DNA from: Molossus alvarezi
Taxonomy: Eukaryota > Chordata > Mammalia > Chiroptera > Molossidae
DNA: 64,000 nucleotides
Direction of reading: 5' to 3'
Assembly (NCBI GenBank): GCA_037176705.1
Contig: CM073891.1
Location: 91,904,327 to 91,968,326, forward strand
This document shows, piece by piece, positions 9,311 to 21,959 of the stretch. How positions within the stretch are numbered: the first letter of the stretch is position 1; each line of letters begins with the position of its first letter. The position numbers and the translations under genes were made by a program. A model generated the notes under the pieces. It saw only the letters and a program-made list of their open reading frames with translations. It was not told the origin of the DNA and did not search any database.

Positions 9311-10315
9311 TTAACAATTTAAATTCCTGTAATGTGATGCTGATTACGTCTAATGATTTACAATAAATCAATTAAATGATGAACTTATAAAAGACTTTTA
9401 AACTTCTGAAGCAAAGATTCATTTAGTTTGTATTTAGATATATATCAATAATATCATGATTAGCATAAACCTATCTGGATACTTAATATTGCTTTGACAT
9501 TTTTACCTATCAATTTATTTGAATAAACAAATTTTATATAGAAAATATAAAGACAAAAGGTCATAGGTCTTATAGCCATAGTAATTAGTTCTCTGTCAAC
9601 CTAGTTTGCTTTATCTGTCAAATATCTATTCTCATTTGAAATGATATTACATTCCAAACAAATAATAGATCTTGGTAGTGGTTATCCTCATACGTCATAC
9701 TTGCTTCATATAACAATTGCAGGTAAGATTCTCCCAGAGTCCAAGTTAGAAAGTAGTACTTTTAGAGACTTGAAGAACAGGTAGATTCTAGAAAAAGAAG
9801 AATCAGTAGTGATTTTTAGGCAAAATAAGAAAGATAAGAGAAATAGATAAAAAATAATGCAGCTACTATGGATATATATGAATATATATATTCTAGTAGA
9901 GTGATAAACATATACATCATATAATGTATATAAGCATATATATTTATAATGTATATAATCATACATATATATTTATATATAATTATAATAAGATATAACA
10001 TGGAAGATTATTGATACTACCTATACCTATATTATCACTGCTTGAAGATGAACTCACTATTAAGGTCTGTAGATAAAAGTGGTAAGTACAATTTTTGCAC
10101 CCTAGTATCTAATATTCTCCAAGACCATGAGATTATCTATTCTTTTGGGGAGAAACCTCATGTCAGACTCCAGGTATATGGTTTAGTCCTGTGGTTCTAA
10201 TAAGACAGTCACATAAAAGTCCTTGTTAACCTATCTTAAAGAACACCACATGTGTTAAACACAGCCCAGGCCAGATGGGGATTGCTAAACTCAGTTAAAT
10301 TCTTTTATAATGTCT
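9311..10315. other. AT-rich sequence with TATATA tracts
   Basis: Dense in TATATA and ATTTATAT runs, especially 9865-9990. Nothing coding was recognised. Confidence 0.35.
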
Positions 10316-10317
10316 TT

Positions 10318-10395
10318 TTATTGTTGACTTGTACACTTGAAATCCACATGGTTTTGTGGACCAGTGTCACCTTAATAAATTCAATTAAAAATGTC
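10318..10395 (+). mobile_element. L1 3'-end fragment
   Basis: The phrases GTACACTTGAAATCC and CACCTTAATAAATTCAATTA match the terminal L1 3' UTR seen in bats and other laurasiatherians. It ends in a short A-rich tail. Confidence 0.7.
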
Positions 10396-10500
10396 TTAGG
10401 ATTATGGTAAATGGTTTTGGGAATATATGCTACAATAGATAATAAATTTAATTGTCTTTAGGGGCTTGGCAAATAGTAAAAACACAAAGGTAATGTTGGA

Positions 10501-10687
10501 CAATGGTTGTCAACGTGCAGTCCTGGGACCAGTAGCATCAACATCACCAGGGAACTCATAAGTAATGCGAATTCTTGTGCCACACTTAAGACCTGGCAAA
10601 CCAAAACTTGGGGTCGGGCCATCAATATGTGTTTTAACAAGCTGTACAGGTGATTCTGATTTATACTCAAGTTTGAGAACATCCAGT
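10501..10687 (+). mobile_element. MER5A-like hAT-Charlie fossil
   Basis: Nearly the whole short element is readable: GTAGCATCAACATCACCAGG near the left end and TGTGTTTTAACAAGCTGTAC then TCAAGTTTGAGAAC near the right. The ends are weak inverted repeats (CAATGGTTGTCAA and TTTGAGAACATCCAGTG). It is ancient and non-coding. Confidence 0.85.
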
Positions 10688-10689
10688 GT

Positions 10690-11170
10690 AGAATAGTGGG
10701 ACGTTATCGACTACAGTGAACTATATAGTGAAAGTCATAAAGCATTCAAATTTAAAGTCAACACACTGAGAGCACCAAATCAAAATACCACATATAAGGG
10801 AATAATTTAATCCATGGGACACCAGATTATGTCCGCAATTTAAAGGGATTTTGATACATTTTATTTCTAGAATGGTCAGATTTTAATTCGTCATAATTCA
10901 ACTACGTATCTAGAAAACACTTTGCTGTCCCCAATTATACATACTCCCTCTGAAGGGCACAGTCTTATCCATCAAGTCATTTGGAGTCTATGGGACTTCA
11001 TATAATGACACTGGTAGACCATGTGTGCACATTTTACAGATTGGAGTGGTTTGTCACAAGCGGTTTTCTTATTGAATTGATAAATCTGTAAATCTTATAA
11101 GGCTTTCTGTTCATTTTATAGGTAAGAAAATAAAGTTAAGAGAGGCTGAACAGTGTGTTAAAGATCAAAC
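10690..11170. other. Unique sequence, nothing recognised
   Basis: Intergenic, no signal. Confidence 0.3.
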
Positions 11171-11174
11171 AGTG

Positions 11175-11311
11175 GTCCTGTCCAGGTGACTCAGTTGGTT
11201 GGAGCATCGTCCCATACACCAAAGGTTGTGAGTCCCATTCGTGGTCAGGGCACATATCTAGGTTGTGGGTTTGATCCCTGGTTGGGGCACATATAGGAAG
11301 TAGCCGATTGA

Positions 11312-11350
<39 letters not shown>

Positions 11351-11366
11351 TCCTTTCTCTAAAATC
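11175..11366 (+). mobile_element. Ves SINE with long CT tract
   Basis: The head GTCCAGGTGACTCAGTTGGT and the phrase GGTTGTGGGTTTGATCCCTG are recognisable. The CT-rich part is expanded to about 15 CT units (11318-11346). The A tail is very short. Confidence 0.88.
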
Positions 11367-12315
11367 AATTTATGTAGTAGTGGTCATGTTGTAGTGGTGG
11401 TTATGAGGAAAAGGCTAATGAGTGTATACCACACATTGAAAAATCTATATGCTTTTTGAAATAAATGTTCATATGTATAAATTATGAATCTATAACATGT
11501 AGGAAACAGGCATTTTGCATAAGAATGTACATATAAAATTGTAATGAAGACCAGTATGAAAATGATTTAGTATTAACTTCATAAAGAAATGGTATGGAAA
11601 TTCTTTAAGCATTCTTAGTATAATTAATGCATTTAAATATGTGTAATATGCAACATAACAAAATAACTCAAATTTATTTATTCTGTCTGATTATTTAATT
11701 TATGGATCATAGGTTAGAGTGCCATATATATTTCAAGCTTCCTTCACTAAATGAAAGATTTATAAGAGAAAGGTTCCTTTTTGCCAAGTTCCTGTTGTAT
11801 TCTATTTTCTAGAACTCTTGGCGCACTGTCAATACTCAGTAGTTGTTGTATAGATAAAAGCAAAGACAAGTCATTAAATCTTTCTGCCTATTCACATCCC
11901 TTTTTTCCTGAAATTATGTCCCATAGCCCTAATTGTGTAACAACGTAGCCTGTATTGCCACCATATTACCATGGCCTATATGCATAACAGGTAGGCTAGG
12001 ACTAATTAGGTCAGTCACTTCTTTGCCCTGGAAATATGAAATTTAGATGTGAAGACTTCATGAAACTGTGCTTGGCATTTGAACTGGGTGATAGTGGGTT
12101 AGCTATTTTATATAAATTTTTTAATGGGCAGGTAATGATTGTCCACCTACTAGCTCAGGTGATATGAATACTTAGGTGACAAGTATAAAGCATGCCCTTA
12201 TTCTTACATTTATTGGGATGTACAGATAATTAAAATAATTATATAAATCATATCAAGAAATTAGTGTTATGAAAAAAAATAAAGATAATAGATAGCAGAA
12301 GGAGGTATTTTATTT
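11367..12315. other. AT-rich unique sequence
   Basis: No coding frame or repeat was recognised. Confidence 0.3.
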
Positions 12316-12317
12316 AC

Positions 12318-12545
12318 TTATTTTAAATTTCATGTTATTTTTTTAATCTCTATTGTTGCAAATATTACAGATGTCTCTCCTTTTTTTTCTTAATGACCCC
12401 TCCTCCCCACTCTTGCCACCCCATAAGTTCACCAAACTATTGTCTGTATCCATTGGTTATGCACATATGCATATAAGTCATTGGTTTATCTCTTCCCACA
12501 CCCCATCCACCTTCCCTCAGAGGTTTGTCAGTCTGTTTAAATAGG
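12318..12545 (-). mobile_element. L1 3' UTR fragment, antisense
   Basis: Reads as the reverse complement of a bat L1 3' end. The order is a T-rich tail, then TCTCTATTGTTGCAAATATT, CCCTCCTCCCCACTCTTGC, TGTCTGTATCCATTGGTTAT and AGAGGTTTGTCAGTCTG. The same 3' end recurs in the window near 31.9, 39.35 and 56.55 kb. Confidence 0.8.
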
Positions 12546-12576
12546 GTAGTCAGAGACTGACTCTAAGCTGGTAACA

Positions 12577-12781
12577 CTTGTTTTTTTAGCTGGGTGGAAA
12601 GGAGGAAGGGAGAGAGAGAAACATCAATGTGAGAAACGCACATTGATTGGTTGCCTCCTGCATGACCCGACTGGCGCCAAGTGTTAAACCTGCAACCCAG
12701 ATATGTGCCCTTGACCAGGAATCAAACCCATGATCCTTGGGTCTGAGGGCCAATGCTCTAACTACTGAGCCAGACTGGATA
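12577..12781 (-). mobile_element. Ves SINE, older copy
   Basis: Antisense Ves with the short tail at the left. The head at the right reads CAGTCTGGCTCAGTAGTTAG on the minus strand. CpG sites are mostly decayed, and the tail has lost its A-run. Confidence 0.88.
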
Positions 12782-12829
12782 GAAATAATCTGGCAATGTT
12801 TGATGAGAGAATTGAATTAAGTGAGGAAA

Positions 12830-14170
12830 AAATCATATGGATGGGTTGGAGAATAATGATCTAGGTAGAGAAAATAACAAGCACAAGAGTGCAAAAACAG
12901 GAAGACTAGTTTGGCTGGAGTACAATGAGCAAGGCTGATGATGGTAGGAGATGACACTGGAGATATAGTCAGGAACCAAATCCTTTGGGATTAAAGAGTC
13001 AACATAACATAAGGACTACAGAATTTTTCTAATGTCACTGTTAAACCTTTTAAAGGTTTTAAGAAGGGAAGTAATTTATGTTGTCAAAAGATCATTCTGT
13101 GTGACAAAAAATGAGAATAGGGAAACCAATTAATTGCTGCACTGGCCAAGGAGTAACGTGATGGTGGTGGATATGCTAATAGTTAGATTCAAGATATATT
13201 TTGAAAGTAGAGCTTAGAAAATATACTGTTGGTTTGTATGTGAGGTGTAGATAAAGAGCTTATTTACTGGATGAATTCATCAGGTAAATGTGGTGCTGTT
13301 TATGGAAATGGAAACCCTTGGGGGAAAGCAGGTTAGTTTGGAATTGCAGTGGCAACAGAATCAAGAGTTTGGTTTGGGCATGTTACATTTAGGAAGCTTA
13401 TTAGACATGAGTGAATACAGCGAGTGGGTGCCAGGATATGTTATCTAGAGTTCAGCAGAGTGATTAACAAGGGCAGTTTTACTGCATTAGAGGGGACACA
13501 AAGATGTGTGAGGTGAGCTCCAGAGTGAATAAGAAACAATGAAGTAAAGAAAGTGGATATAAACAAGTGCCACAATGAGTTTTTGAAAAAAGAATGAAGA
13601 AATAGGGTACAAGCTATAAGGAGATAGTAGATCAAAGGAGTTTTTTTTTATTATTATTAAGATGGATATTGTAAAATATTATAATTCAGATGTATGTATG
13701 ACTATGGGAATGATCTATTAGAGAGTGGGAAAATAATGTAAGAGAAGGGATAATTTTAGGTCTGACATATATCCTTGAGCAGGTGAGAGGGGGAAATAAT
13801 CTACTCCATTGATAAAAGGGTTGGCCATAGACAGAGAACAATTTATCTACTGTAATAAGAATGATATCAGAGTGTATAGGGATAAACACAGATTGTTTGG
13901 TAGGTATGATGGTAGGGAGAATGGGTAATTACTTTTCTGATGATTTCTACTTTTCAGTGAAATAGGAAGTAAGATTATAAATTGATAGTAATATATGAGC
14001 AGGAGTGTTAGAGACTTCAGGAGAGAAGAGGTATGAAATTGTCTTTTCAAAGTATGTAAGAGTAAATTAACTAGGAAATATCTTATGCATGAAAGAAGAG
14101 TAAAGAAAGAATGAAATCTACAAAGAAGACCAAGTAGTGCAAGGGAGACAGGGTGATCTTGGTTCTGTCC
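12830..14170 (+). mobile_element. Ancient mammalian interspersed repeat, family not named
   Basis: The order of phrases AGTTTGGCTGGAGTACAATG, AAGATCATTCTGTGTGAC, GATTCAAGATATATTTTGAA, GGTTTGGGCATGTTACATTT and TTAGACATGAGTG follows a long, common, very old mammalian repeat. I recognise the pattern but cannot name the family safely. No coding capacity is left, and the ORFs reported across it are chance. Confidence 0.45.
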
Positions 14171-14174
14171 CACT

Positions 14175-16040
14175 AAAGGCTCAATTATTCATGTTGCCCT
14201 TGGGTATGTCTCTTTTCTATAATCCACCACCCTTCCCTGCCACTTCTTTTGCTGAAGCTAGTTTGAAAAAATTTCAGTTAATTTTCAACAATCATTGATT
14301 ATTGATGAAGATACTGCATGAAGATAGAAAAATATTATTGTGATATACTAACCAACTTGTATTGATCCTGACAGTTTCTTTAAAACCTGTTCCCATTCAG
14401 TTAGTAACAATCATTGCCCCATAAAAACAAATGAGAGAAGAGTGCATTTGTAGCCTTAGAATTATTAAATAAAATTCCAAAGGACAGAGAGAATGAAGTT
14501 AATTCTATTAGAAAATAATTTTGGAGAGCATGAGATCAGTCAAAGGCTGTTTTTATTGGCTAAGAAAGATGGAGACAATTGTGTAGAAAGTGCTTCTAAA
14601 CCTTTTATAAGTCATGACATTTATAAAAAATAATAGTATTTTAGAGGTACCAAATTGTGGGCCAATACCATGCGATACCCACCTATCTCAAGGAATGAGA
14701 GGATCAAAATCTTATCACACCTGGAAGCTACTTACAGCAAAGATGGGTTGTGATGTACCCCTTGGGAAGTTCTGGTAGAGGAACAAGGAAGGTACAGACC
14801 CTGCTTAGAATTCTTCCACACTTATGTTTCTGGCTTCAACGTTGTTTTTGTTTTGTTTTGTTTTTAAACAGAGAACATTTTATGTACAGAAAGGTGATAG
14901 TATTTGCCTTTTTATTTCCCTCCTTTCCAATTGCCTCTATTTTAGGATTGGACATGAATTGTTTTGTTGTTTTTCTTTAGGGATGTTTATTGATATATAC
15001 TATTCTGTGCCACTGAAAAGAGAGCATTAAGAAATGTAGATAATGTATGAAATTAACTAGCCCACAGGTTGGGTACAATATTCACTATAGAAATTTGTTG
15101 AATGAATTGAACAACTGAAACTTTAATAAGTAGAATAGCTTAAAACTTCCTGATTGGGAGTGTATTGCATCTTTGAATCTGGTACCATGGGTTTCATCTT
15201 CTTCTTGTTGAGTATGACTTTTTGTTTCTGGGTGATTTAAATGTGGTTTAAATGAAATAATATACCTTTTAGGAATTCCAAAGCATGTTATTAATTACTG
15301 TTAATATAAAAATTACTATTTCTTTCCTGAGATGTTTTTCTTGGCTATGAAGTTGGGTAAAAATTGTGAACATTAGGAGTTAAGTTCACATTGATGCTAC
15401 TAGTGCAGGAATTAACTTTCTTCAAGACCCATGATCAGTAACAGGGGATTCCCTAATGATTTACAGTGGGTGACCAGAAATAAACCACACTATTTGACTG
15501 GATGGAGTTCAAGTAAGAAAGAAATATACTTGGGTCAATACAATATTGGTCCCAATTTGGGGATGATAGCTCTTCTAAGAATTATAGTCTATTTTGTACA
15601 CTAACTTCCTCAGAGGTAGTAGAAAAAAGGGAATACAATTAATAAGGAAACAGGCACACACAAAAAAAAATCTGTGATTATCATTTTGTACTGAGTTTTT
15701 ATTGTATATGAATTAGAAAACTTGACTGAAACTAAATGTGGAAAAGTTATAAAACAAAACGAAAATGATAGAGTTTGGGAGGAACATACTTATGATTCCC
15801 AGAAGTGTGGGACAGACACTCGGCAGGACTTAGACACACATGCTGGTGTATAGTCAGATGATTACAGGGAGAAGAAACATGAGTATTTGAATTTGTGGGT
15901 ATAAGCAGAGGCTGAAGTAGGATTAAGGGGAATATTCAAGTTTTTTACATCTTGCTCTTTAAAATATATTCAATTTTTAAAGAAATTTAAAGAAATTTTT
16001 GTCATATTTTCCCATTAATAATCAAAATAAAATTTATAAA
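14175..16040. other. AT-rich unique sequence
   Basis: No gene was recognised. ORFs at 14750-14980 and 14824-15030 are low-complexity hydrophobic frames without a recognised family. Confidence 0.3.
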
Positions 16041-16044
16041 TATT

Positions 16045-18410
16045 CTTTATTTTTATTTTATTTTATAAAAGTCATTTTATTTTTTAAATTACAATTGACA
16101 TGCAATATTATATAGTTGCATGTGTACACCCCAGTGGTTAGACATTATAAAACTTATTAAGTGATCATCCTGAAATATCTCATACCTATCTGATACCATA
16201 CATAGTTGTTAGATTATTGACTATATTCCCTATGTTGTACTTTATACCGCCACGACTATACTGTAACTACTAATTTGTGCTTCTAAATTCCTTCACCTTT
16301 TTCACCCATCTCCCCAATACCTTCTCATCTCACAACTACCGAAATGTTCTCTGTATCTTTGAGTCTGTTTCTGTTCTGCTTGTTCATTTATTTTAACTTT
16401 TACATTTAATCGTTGATAGATATGGATTTATTGCCATTTTATTGTTCATAATTTTTATCCTTTTTTCCTTCTTAAAGAAGACCTTTTAACATTTCATGTA
16501 ATACTGGTTTGGTGGTGATGAATTCCTTAAGCTTTTTCTTGTCTGAGGAAATCTTTATCTGACCTTGACTTCTAAAGGATAGCTTTACTGGGCAGAGTAA
16601 TCTTAGTTGTAGGTACTTGCTTTTCATCACTTTGACTATTTCTTGCCACTCCCTTCTGGCCTGCAAAGTTTCTATTGAGAAATCAGGAGTCAGTCTTATG
16701 GGCGCTCCTTTGTTGCTGCTTTTAAGATTATCTGTTTGCCTTCAACCTTTGGCATTTTAATTATGATATGTCTGCTGTTGATTCTTTGTTAATTAATCTT
16801 CATTTTGGTGAGTGTATCCTTCATGTCTGACTTGTCCGTTTTTATGTTGCTGATATTCTCACTAAATTCCTTGAGGTTCTCCGTAAGTTTCTTGAGCATT
16901 CATATAACTATTGTTCTGCTCTCTGTATCTGGTAGTTTTATTTCTTCCATTTAATTTAGTTCTTTTTCTAGAGATTTCTCTGGTTCTTTCATTTGCGACA
17001 CATTTCTTTGTCGGCATTTTGGCTGCTTCCCTGTGTTTGTTTCTATTAGGTAGAGCTGCTATGTCTCCCAGACTTTGTGGAGTGGCCTTGTGTAGTAGAT
17101 GTTCTGTAGGGCCCAGTGGTTCAGACTCCCCAGTCACCTGAGCTGGGCACTTCAGGTGTGCCTCTGTGTGGGCTGTGTGCACCGTTCTGTTGCAGTTGAG
17201 CCTTGGTTGCTGTTGGCATCATTGGGAGGGATTGACCTTCAGGCCAATCAGCCGTGAAGGCCAGCTGTGACTGCAGCAGAAGAGCTGCTGTGCAAGAGTC
17301 GACCCTATGGAGCAGGATTGCTTTAGCGGGGCTTTGGTGCTCACGGAGTCCGCCCACTGAGTGTGTCACTCATAGAGATTGTAGAGCTATAATATAGAGT
17401 GGTCTGAAGTTGACCACCAGGTGCACTGGTTCTGGGGCTTCCTCGGGGGTGCAAGTCAGTCACTGCCTGTGCCCTTTCTGGGGCCGTCTGGCATCAGCTA
17501 CAGAACAATCTGCAGATGGCTGCTACTTGTATTGGGCTTGGAGGTGCCCAAGAGAGGCTAAATTGTGAACTAAGGTGGGCTGCTTCTGGTGCCAGTCCTG
17601 AGGCCACTTAGTGAAAGGTATGGAGCATGCTGAGGCCAGCTGCTTCTTGTTTAGGAAATTTTAGTCGAGTCTGAAGCATGAGGCAAGAGAGGCCAGTTGT
17701 ATGGAAAAGCCACTGGAAACAGTTTGGATGAGCCTGCAGGTTGGGTGGAATGGGGTGCCAAGGAATCACCAGGGTGGGGCAAACAGTGTAAGCCAAGTTG
17801 ATAGACTCAGATATGGCTCCTGCTTGTCAGCTCTGTGGCTGGAAGGGCTCAGCAAAGGGGCAATGACCTCTGCTAGCACTTCTTGCCCTGGTACCAGACA
17901 ATTTAGTTCCTCCTGTATGTACGTATTTCCCTTCAAGTTGCTGCCCCAGTGCTAGAGCTCAGAGGGAGTGGGTCTGAGTAAGTCCGTGCGCAGGCCCCTT
18001 AAGAAGAATGCCTGGGACTCTAGCAGCCTCTGTGTCATGTAGCCACCATCCCCGCTAATTTTACAGCCTGAAGATATGGGGACTTTTCTTCCTGGCCCTG
18101 GAAACCCAGGCTGAAGGGTCTGGTGTGGGGCTGGGGCCCCTCATTGCGCAGGGGGAACCTCCGCAGTTGTCATATCCCTCCTGATTAAAAATCATCACAT
18201 GTAGGTGTGGAACCAGTTTGTTCTGTGCCTCCGCCCCTCCTACCAGTCTCCACATGGCTGCTTCTTTAATTCCCTAGTTTTATGATGTCCATTCAGCCAG
18301 ATTTCAGGCAATTCTGAATGACGGATGTTCTGTAGTTTAGTTGTAATCTTGATGTGGTGTGGGAAGAGGTGAGTACTGTGTTTACCTGAGCCAACATCTT
18401 GGCTGAAACT
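16045..18410 (-). mobile_element. HAL1 (half-L1) element, decayed, near full length
   Basis: Read on the minus strand, the order is a 5' UTR starting AGCCAAGATGTTGGCTCAGG (about 18,403), an ORF1 relic, then directly an L1-type 3' UTR (with GTTCTCTGTATCTTTGAGTC on the plus strand) and a degraded A-rich end near 16,050. No ORF2 (endonuclease or reverse transcriptase) sequence lies between, which defines HAL1. The 5' UTR aligns by eye over several hundred bases with that of the younger copy at 31.8-34.1 kb. A possible degraded TSD is TATAAATATT (16,036) and TATACATATT (18,411). Confidence 0.75.
16472..17060 (-). pseudogene. HAL1 ORF1 relic
   Basis: The C-terminal domain of an L1-type ORF1 RNA-binding protein is readable (QARREWQEIVKVMKSK, then KKLKEFITTKPVLHEMLKGL) and ends at a normal stop. 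Upstream, most of the RRM region is deleted and the coiled-coil region has frameshifts. The start region, with NERTREISRKRTK in a shifted frame, lies near 16,960-17,010. It is non-functional. Confidence 0.75.
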
Positions 18411-19276
18411 ATACATATTTTTATATAAAGTCCATCAGGATAAACTTCAATAACTTACTTGTATTTTTTGTTAAACTGAATAATCTGTTGTAGTTTTTCT
18501 TATGTTCTGGTCATTTGCTATGAAGATGCAGACAGCCTTCTATTCTTTTGTTTACAAGGTCTCTGAATTCTGCTGCTCCCCTGGCAGTCATTTGTTTCCT
18601 TTCTTTTTGCTAAAAGTAACAGAGTTATAAATGTAAGACATTTATTTAATTTGTTTAGATTTATAAAACCATGCCCATTTTCTAGGCCTTTGGGGGCATG
18701 AACTAGATAAGAACATATGGTATAATCTATTATTTTCTCATCTCTAATTATGAGGTAAGGCATTGTTTACATGTCAATGAGGAAGTCTCAGATTGCTCTC
18801 CTTGGAACAGTGATTTCTTGGATGATGTTCAGTTAAATTTAATAAGGGGACATTTTATTTTCTTTAAGTAGTCCACCAAGGCCATGGTTTTCAATCTTTT
18901 AAGGATAATAGAAAACATTCAGATTTCTTTTCTACTCCTGGAAGGCCAACTAAACCATTATTAGCCACTGTAGAGCATATTGTTACCAAAAATATCTTAG
19001 TAGCATAGTGTAAGTAATTCATAATTTATTCAGGTTACTAACAGTCATGTATTTTTTCAGCACTTATAGTTTTAATTTCTAAATGAAAAGTTGTTTAAAA
19101 TGTGGCAAATCAGAGAATATGCTTATAAATTATTATTTCATTCAGAGTCAGTTTATGTTTCTGTGATTAATGTTGGCAGAATGCATGGATTATGTCAGGC
19201 CGAGTTTCTGAAACCAAAACCATTTCTCCCCCCCCAGAAACCAAATCTAGAAAACATGTAAAACATGGGTTAAGGA
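18411..19276. other. AT-rich unique sequence
   Basis: Nothing recognised. The 81-codon minus ORF at 18518-18763 has no domain. Confidence 0.3.
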
Positions 19277-19282
19277 TCTACC

Positions 19283-19649
19283 TGACCCGTCCCGCAGGTC
19301 GAGCAACGAGGACCCTAGAGGGGGAGTGAGGATGAGGTGGGACAAGAGACACGAGAAATGGAGACAAGACAGGAGTCTGATCAAGTCTCAACTTTATTGC
19401 AGATAGGTAACAGATTATATACTTGTGGGAAAAGTCAGGCAGGGGAGGGGGAAAAGGGTGCATGAGCAGAGAAAACAATTCTCAATTATCAAAAGCTTTT
19501 ACTGCTTCAACACCAACCAGGGGCCTTATCTCAGGAATGCTCCTCAAGGCGATACTTCAAGGACCTTCAGGCAATAAACTGCAAGCAGGCAAACAAGTTC
19601 TGCACATACAGCCAACTTATTCTTAAAGGGCCCTCGCTTGACCCCAACA
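19283..19649 (-). mobile_element. Solo LTR of an endogenous retrovirus (class II/ERVK-like)
   Basis: Read on the minus strand, the element starts TGTTGGGGTCAAGCGAGGG and ends GACGGGTCA, obeying the TG...CA rule. A TATA-like AGTATATAATC lies at about 19,411-19,423, followed by AATAAA at 19,398-19,393 and a U5-like tail (GACTCCTGTCTTGTCTCC). Perfect 6-bp TSDs (TCTACC on the plus strand) lie at 19,277-19,282 and 19,650-19,655. A 6-bp duplication is typical of class II (betaretrovirus-like) elements. No internal gag/pol/env sequence is present, so it is a solo LTR left by recombination. It could in principle still act as a promoter. Confidence 0.85.
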
Positions 19650-19655
19650 TCTACC

Positions 19656-21430
19656 TAAGTGGCCAGCATAGGAGGCAAAAGGATGTTTCACGTCTTTGGA
19701 GGGTTCTAATTCAATGCTACCAGTAAGTAGTTGAAAAAAATTCTGAAATATTGGCCAACTTTTCTCAGTGTCTTTCTACTACTTTCCTCCTAAATTCCTA
19801 CTGCTATTTATATATACACTCCTGTGCATGTGAAAACATTTCTAAGTCATTCTCTGGTGGTAGGGTGGGTGAATAACTGCTTTCTCTCCCAATTTACATC
19901 TTAATTTTTATTAATATTTTTATTGGAAAGGATCTACTGAACTCTTAAAGTTCTTATATGTTAAAGATTTGCATTTATTTTGGCTAGAAAAACTTAATAC
20001 CATCCAGAATCTGAAATATATTAGAATTACATTCTTCTTCCTGTGCTCTCTTGGACAGGTCCAAATGGCTTATTGAACATATTTGAAGACATCTTATATT
20101 TGAAGAAAACTCCATATGTCATATACTGTTAACATAGAGCCTATCAAGAAATGTAACATAATTGGGATAATTAGTGCATTAGATCCTTGAAAATTGATCT
20201 ATACACATTTTTCTCATTTAATAACCAGTACTATTAACATTCAGAAAAATATAATTTGAAGTTAGGAGAAGAAAATATCAAAGAAAATATAGAAAAATTC
20301 AAAGAAACTGGAATAGACATTTACTGTTTCTAGTGGTTCATCTGTGTTCTACCATTTCTCACTAATGATTTTAAATCTATTTATTTGAATAACATACTCA
20401 ACAAAATATCATGATAATAGCTGACATTAAAACTAAATTTTATATAGGCTCAAAACATTTTATACCTAAAGAGTTACTTAACCAGTTATTTCACAGCAAA
20501 GGAATATATCTATGTAATGACGACTTCTTAAACACTGTCAGTTCATCTTAATCTATGGTCAAATACGCCACCAATGTCCCATGATTTTTTCTTTTAAAAG
20601 CAGTGTTGGGGAGGCTTAACTTCTTTAAAATATCTATTGGTGCCTAGATATATTTTTGTTTGACTTGTGTCAGTTTGGATCTGTTAAGAGTATTTAGTTG
20701 GATTTGATAAAAATTTTACTTTTGTCAGTTTGGGTGCAGGATTCATGTGATTTCAGACTTTATGAGTGTTATCTATATACCAAAGAAACCTGGTATTTCA
20801 AAGTTAAAGAGTTCAGGTTCCTCCATCTTTCTAAAATTGGAAGATTTTAAATTAGAAGAGAAAAATGTTATGCTTAGTCACAAAAATAATAAAAGAAAAG
20901 TTATGAAAAAATTTTCTTACTCTATGCAGCATACAATCTCTAACATTAAAAACATTGTTAAAAATCAAGAGTTTTGTATAATTATTTTATTAATATTAAA
21001 AATATGCATGCCTATATATAGACATAGTAGGCACAGTGCCATATAATAGTTCCAAACAATTGAAGCTTCTTGAAATTTCCAAAAATATAAAGCTCATAAA
21101 TAGTATTATCACATATTTGTTGCACAAATTCAGGAGTACTAGTACCTTTTTCCCTATTTCTTCAAATTCAAGGGGATTTATTTAGGACAAATAAACGAGC
21201 ATAGTACTTGAGGCCATACACCTTTTGTGGGTAGCCCCATGGAAGGAAAACATTTTTTTACACATAACATCCTTCAATGTTTTTTCTTCTTTTCCTTTCA
21301 GAAGATATTGTTGTTAATTTACAAATCTTTAAGTAGAAGTGTCTACTTGTATGTGTATATATATACACAACTTTATTAGCTTTTAAATTACTGTGAGTAC
21401 TTAAATATAGTGACATCAAATACTCAAAAA
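19656..21430. other. AT-rich unique sequence
   Basis: No gene was recognised. The 99-codon ORF at 20747-21046 is Lys/Ser-rich with no recognisable family. Confidence 0.3.
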
Positions 21431-21439
21431 CTGTCACTA

Positions 21440-21920
21440 CTAGCTATTCAATTTAGCTTGGATTATCTGCGGACAGAGTACCAGAAAAGAGGAGCTGCAG
21501 ATATTTTACGTGGATTCCTTCAGTATTTCACTATATACTACGCTGTGCACACCCAGGTGAAACTCCAGGAGGCTTAGCAGAGACTAGCTTCCAGGGGTAT
21601 ACTATGATCTGCCATGGGCACTCACACGTGGCTTCCAACAATATGTTAACTTTCCCACTGATATTCCTTACCTGCTTGTCTGGTAGCATCCATTCCTCTC
21701 ATGCTCCACCTCTCATAAGCCACGCAGTATGCTGCTCCTTGGAAGGGCCATTTCTGCCTTGCATTCCATATTATTTGGTTGCCCTGTTGCTTCAGCTCTT
21801 TGATAGTACCAAGAAGTTATTACTTTTATGGTTTATCCAGCCATGTATAGTTTTTAGAATGGAGAAGTTACTCTTTCCAATTTATATATGTGAAGCAGAA
21901 GCAGAAATATCTTGACTTTT
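21440..21920 (-). mobile_element. Possible ancient HAL1/L1 relic
   Basis: The phrases TTACTTTTATGGTTTATCCA and AATGGAGAAGTTACTCTTTC resemble very old HAL1/L1 sequence in antisense. The match is by eye only and is weak. Confidence 0.25.
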
Positions 21921-21959
21921 GACAAAGATGCCAAAGTAATTAGATTGGAAAAGGAAAGT

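Noticed and set aside
21604..21915. 103-codon ORF
   Set aside because: The region resembles ancient L1/HAL1 text in antisense and no protein family was recognised.
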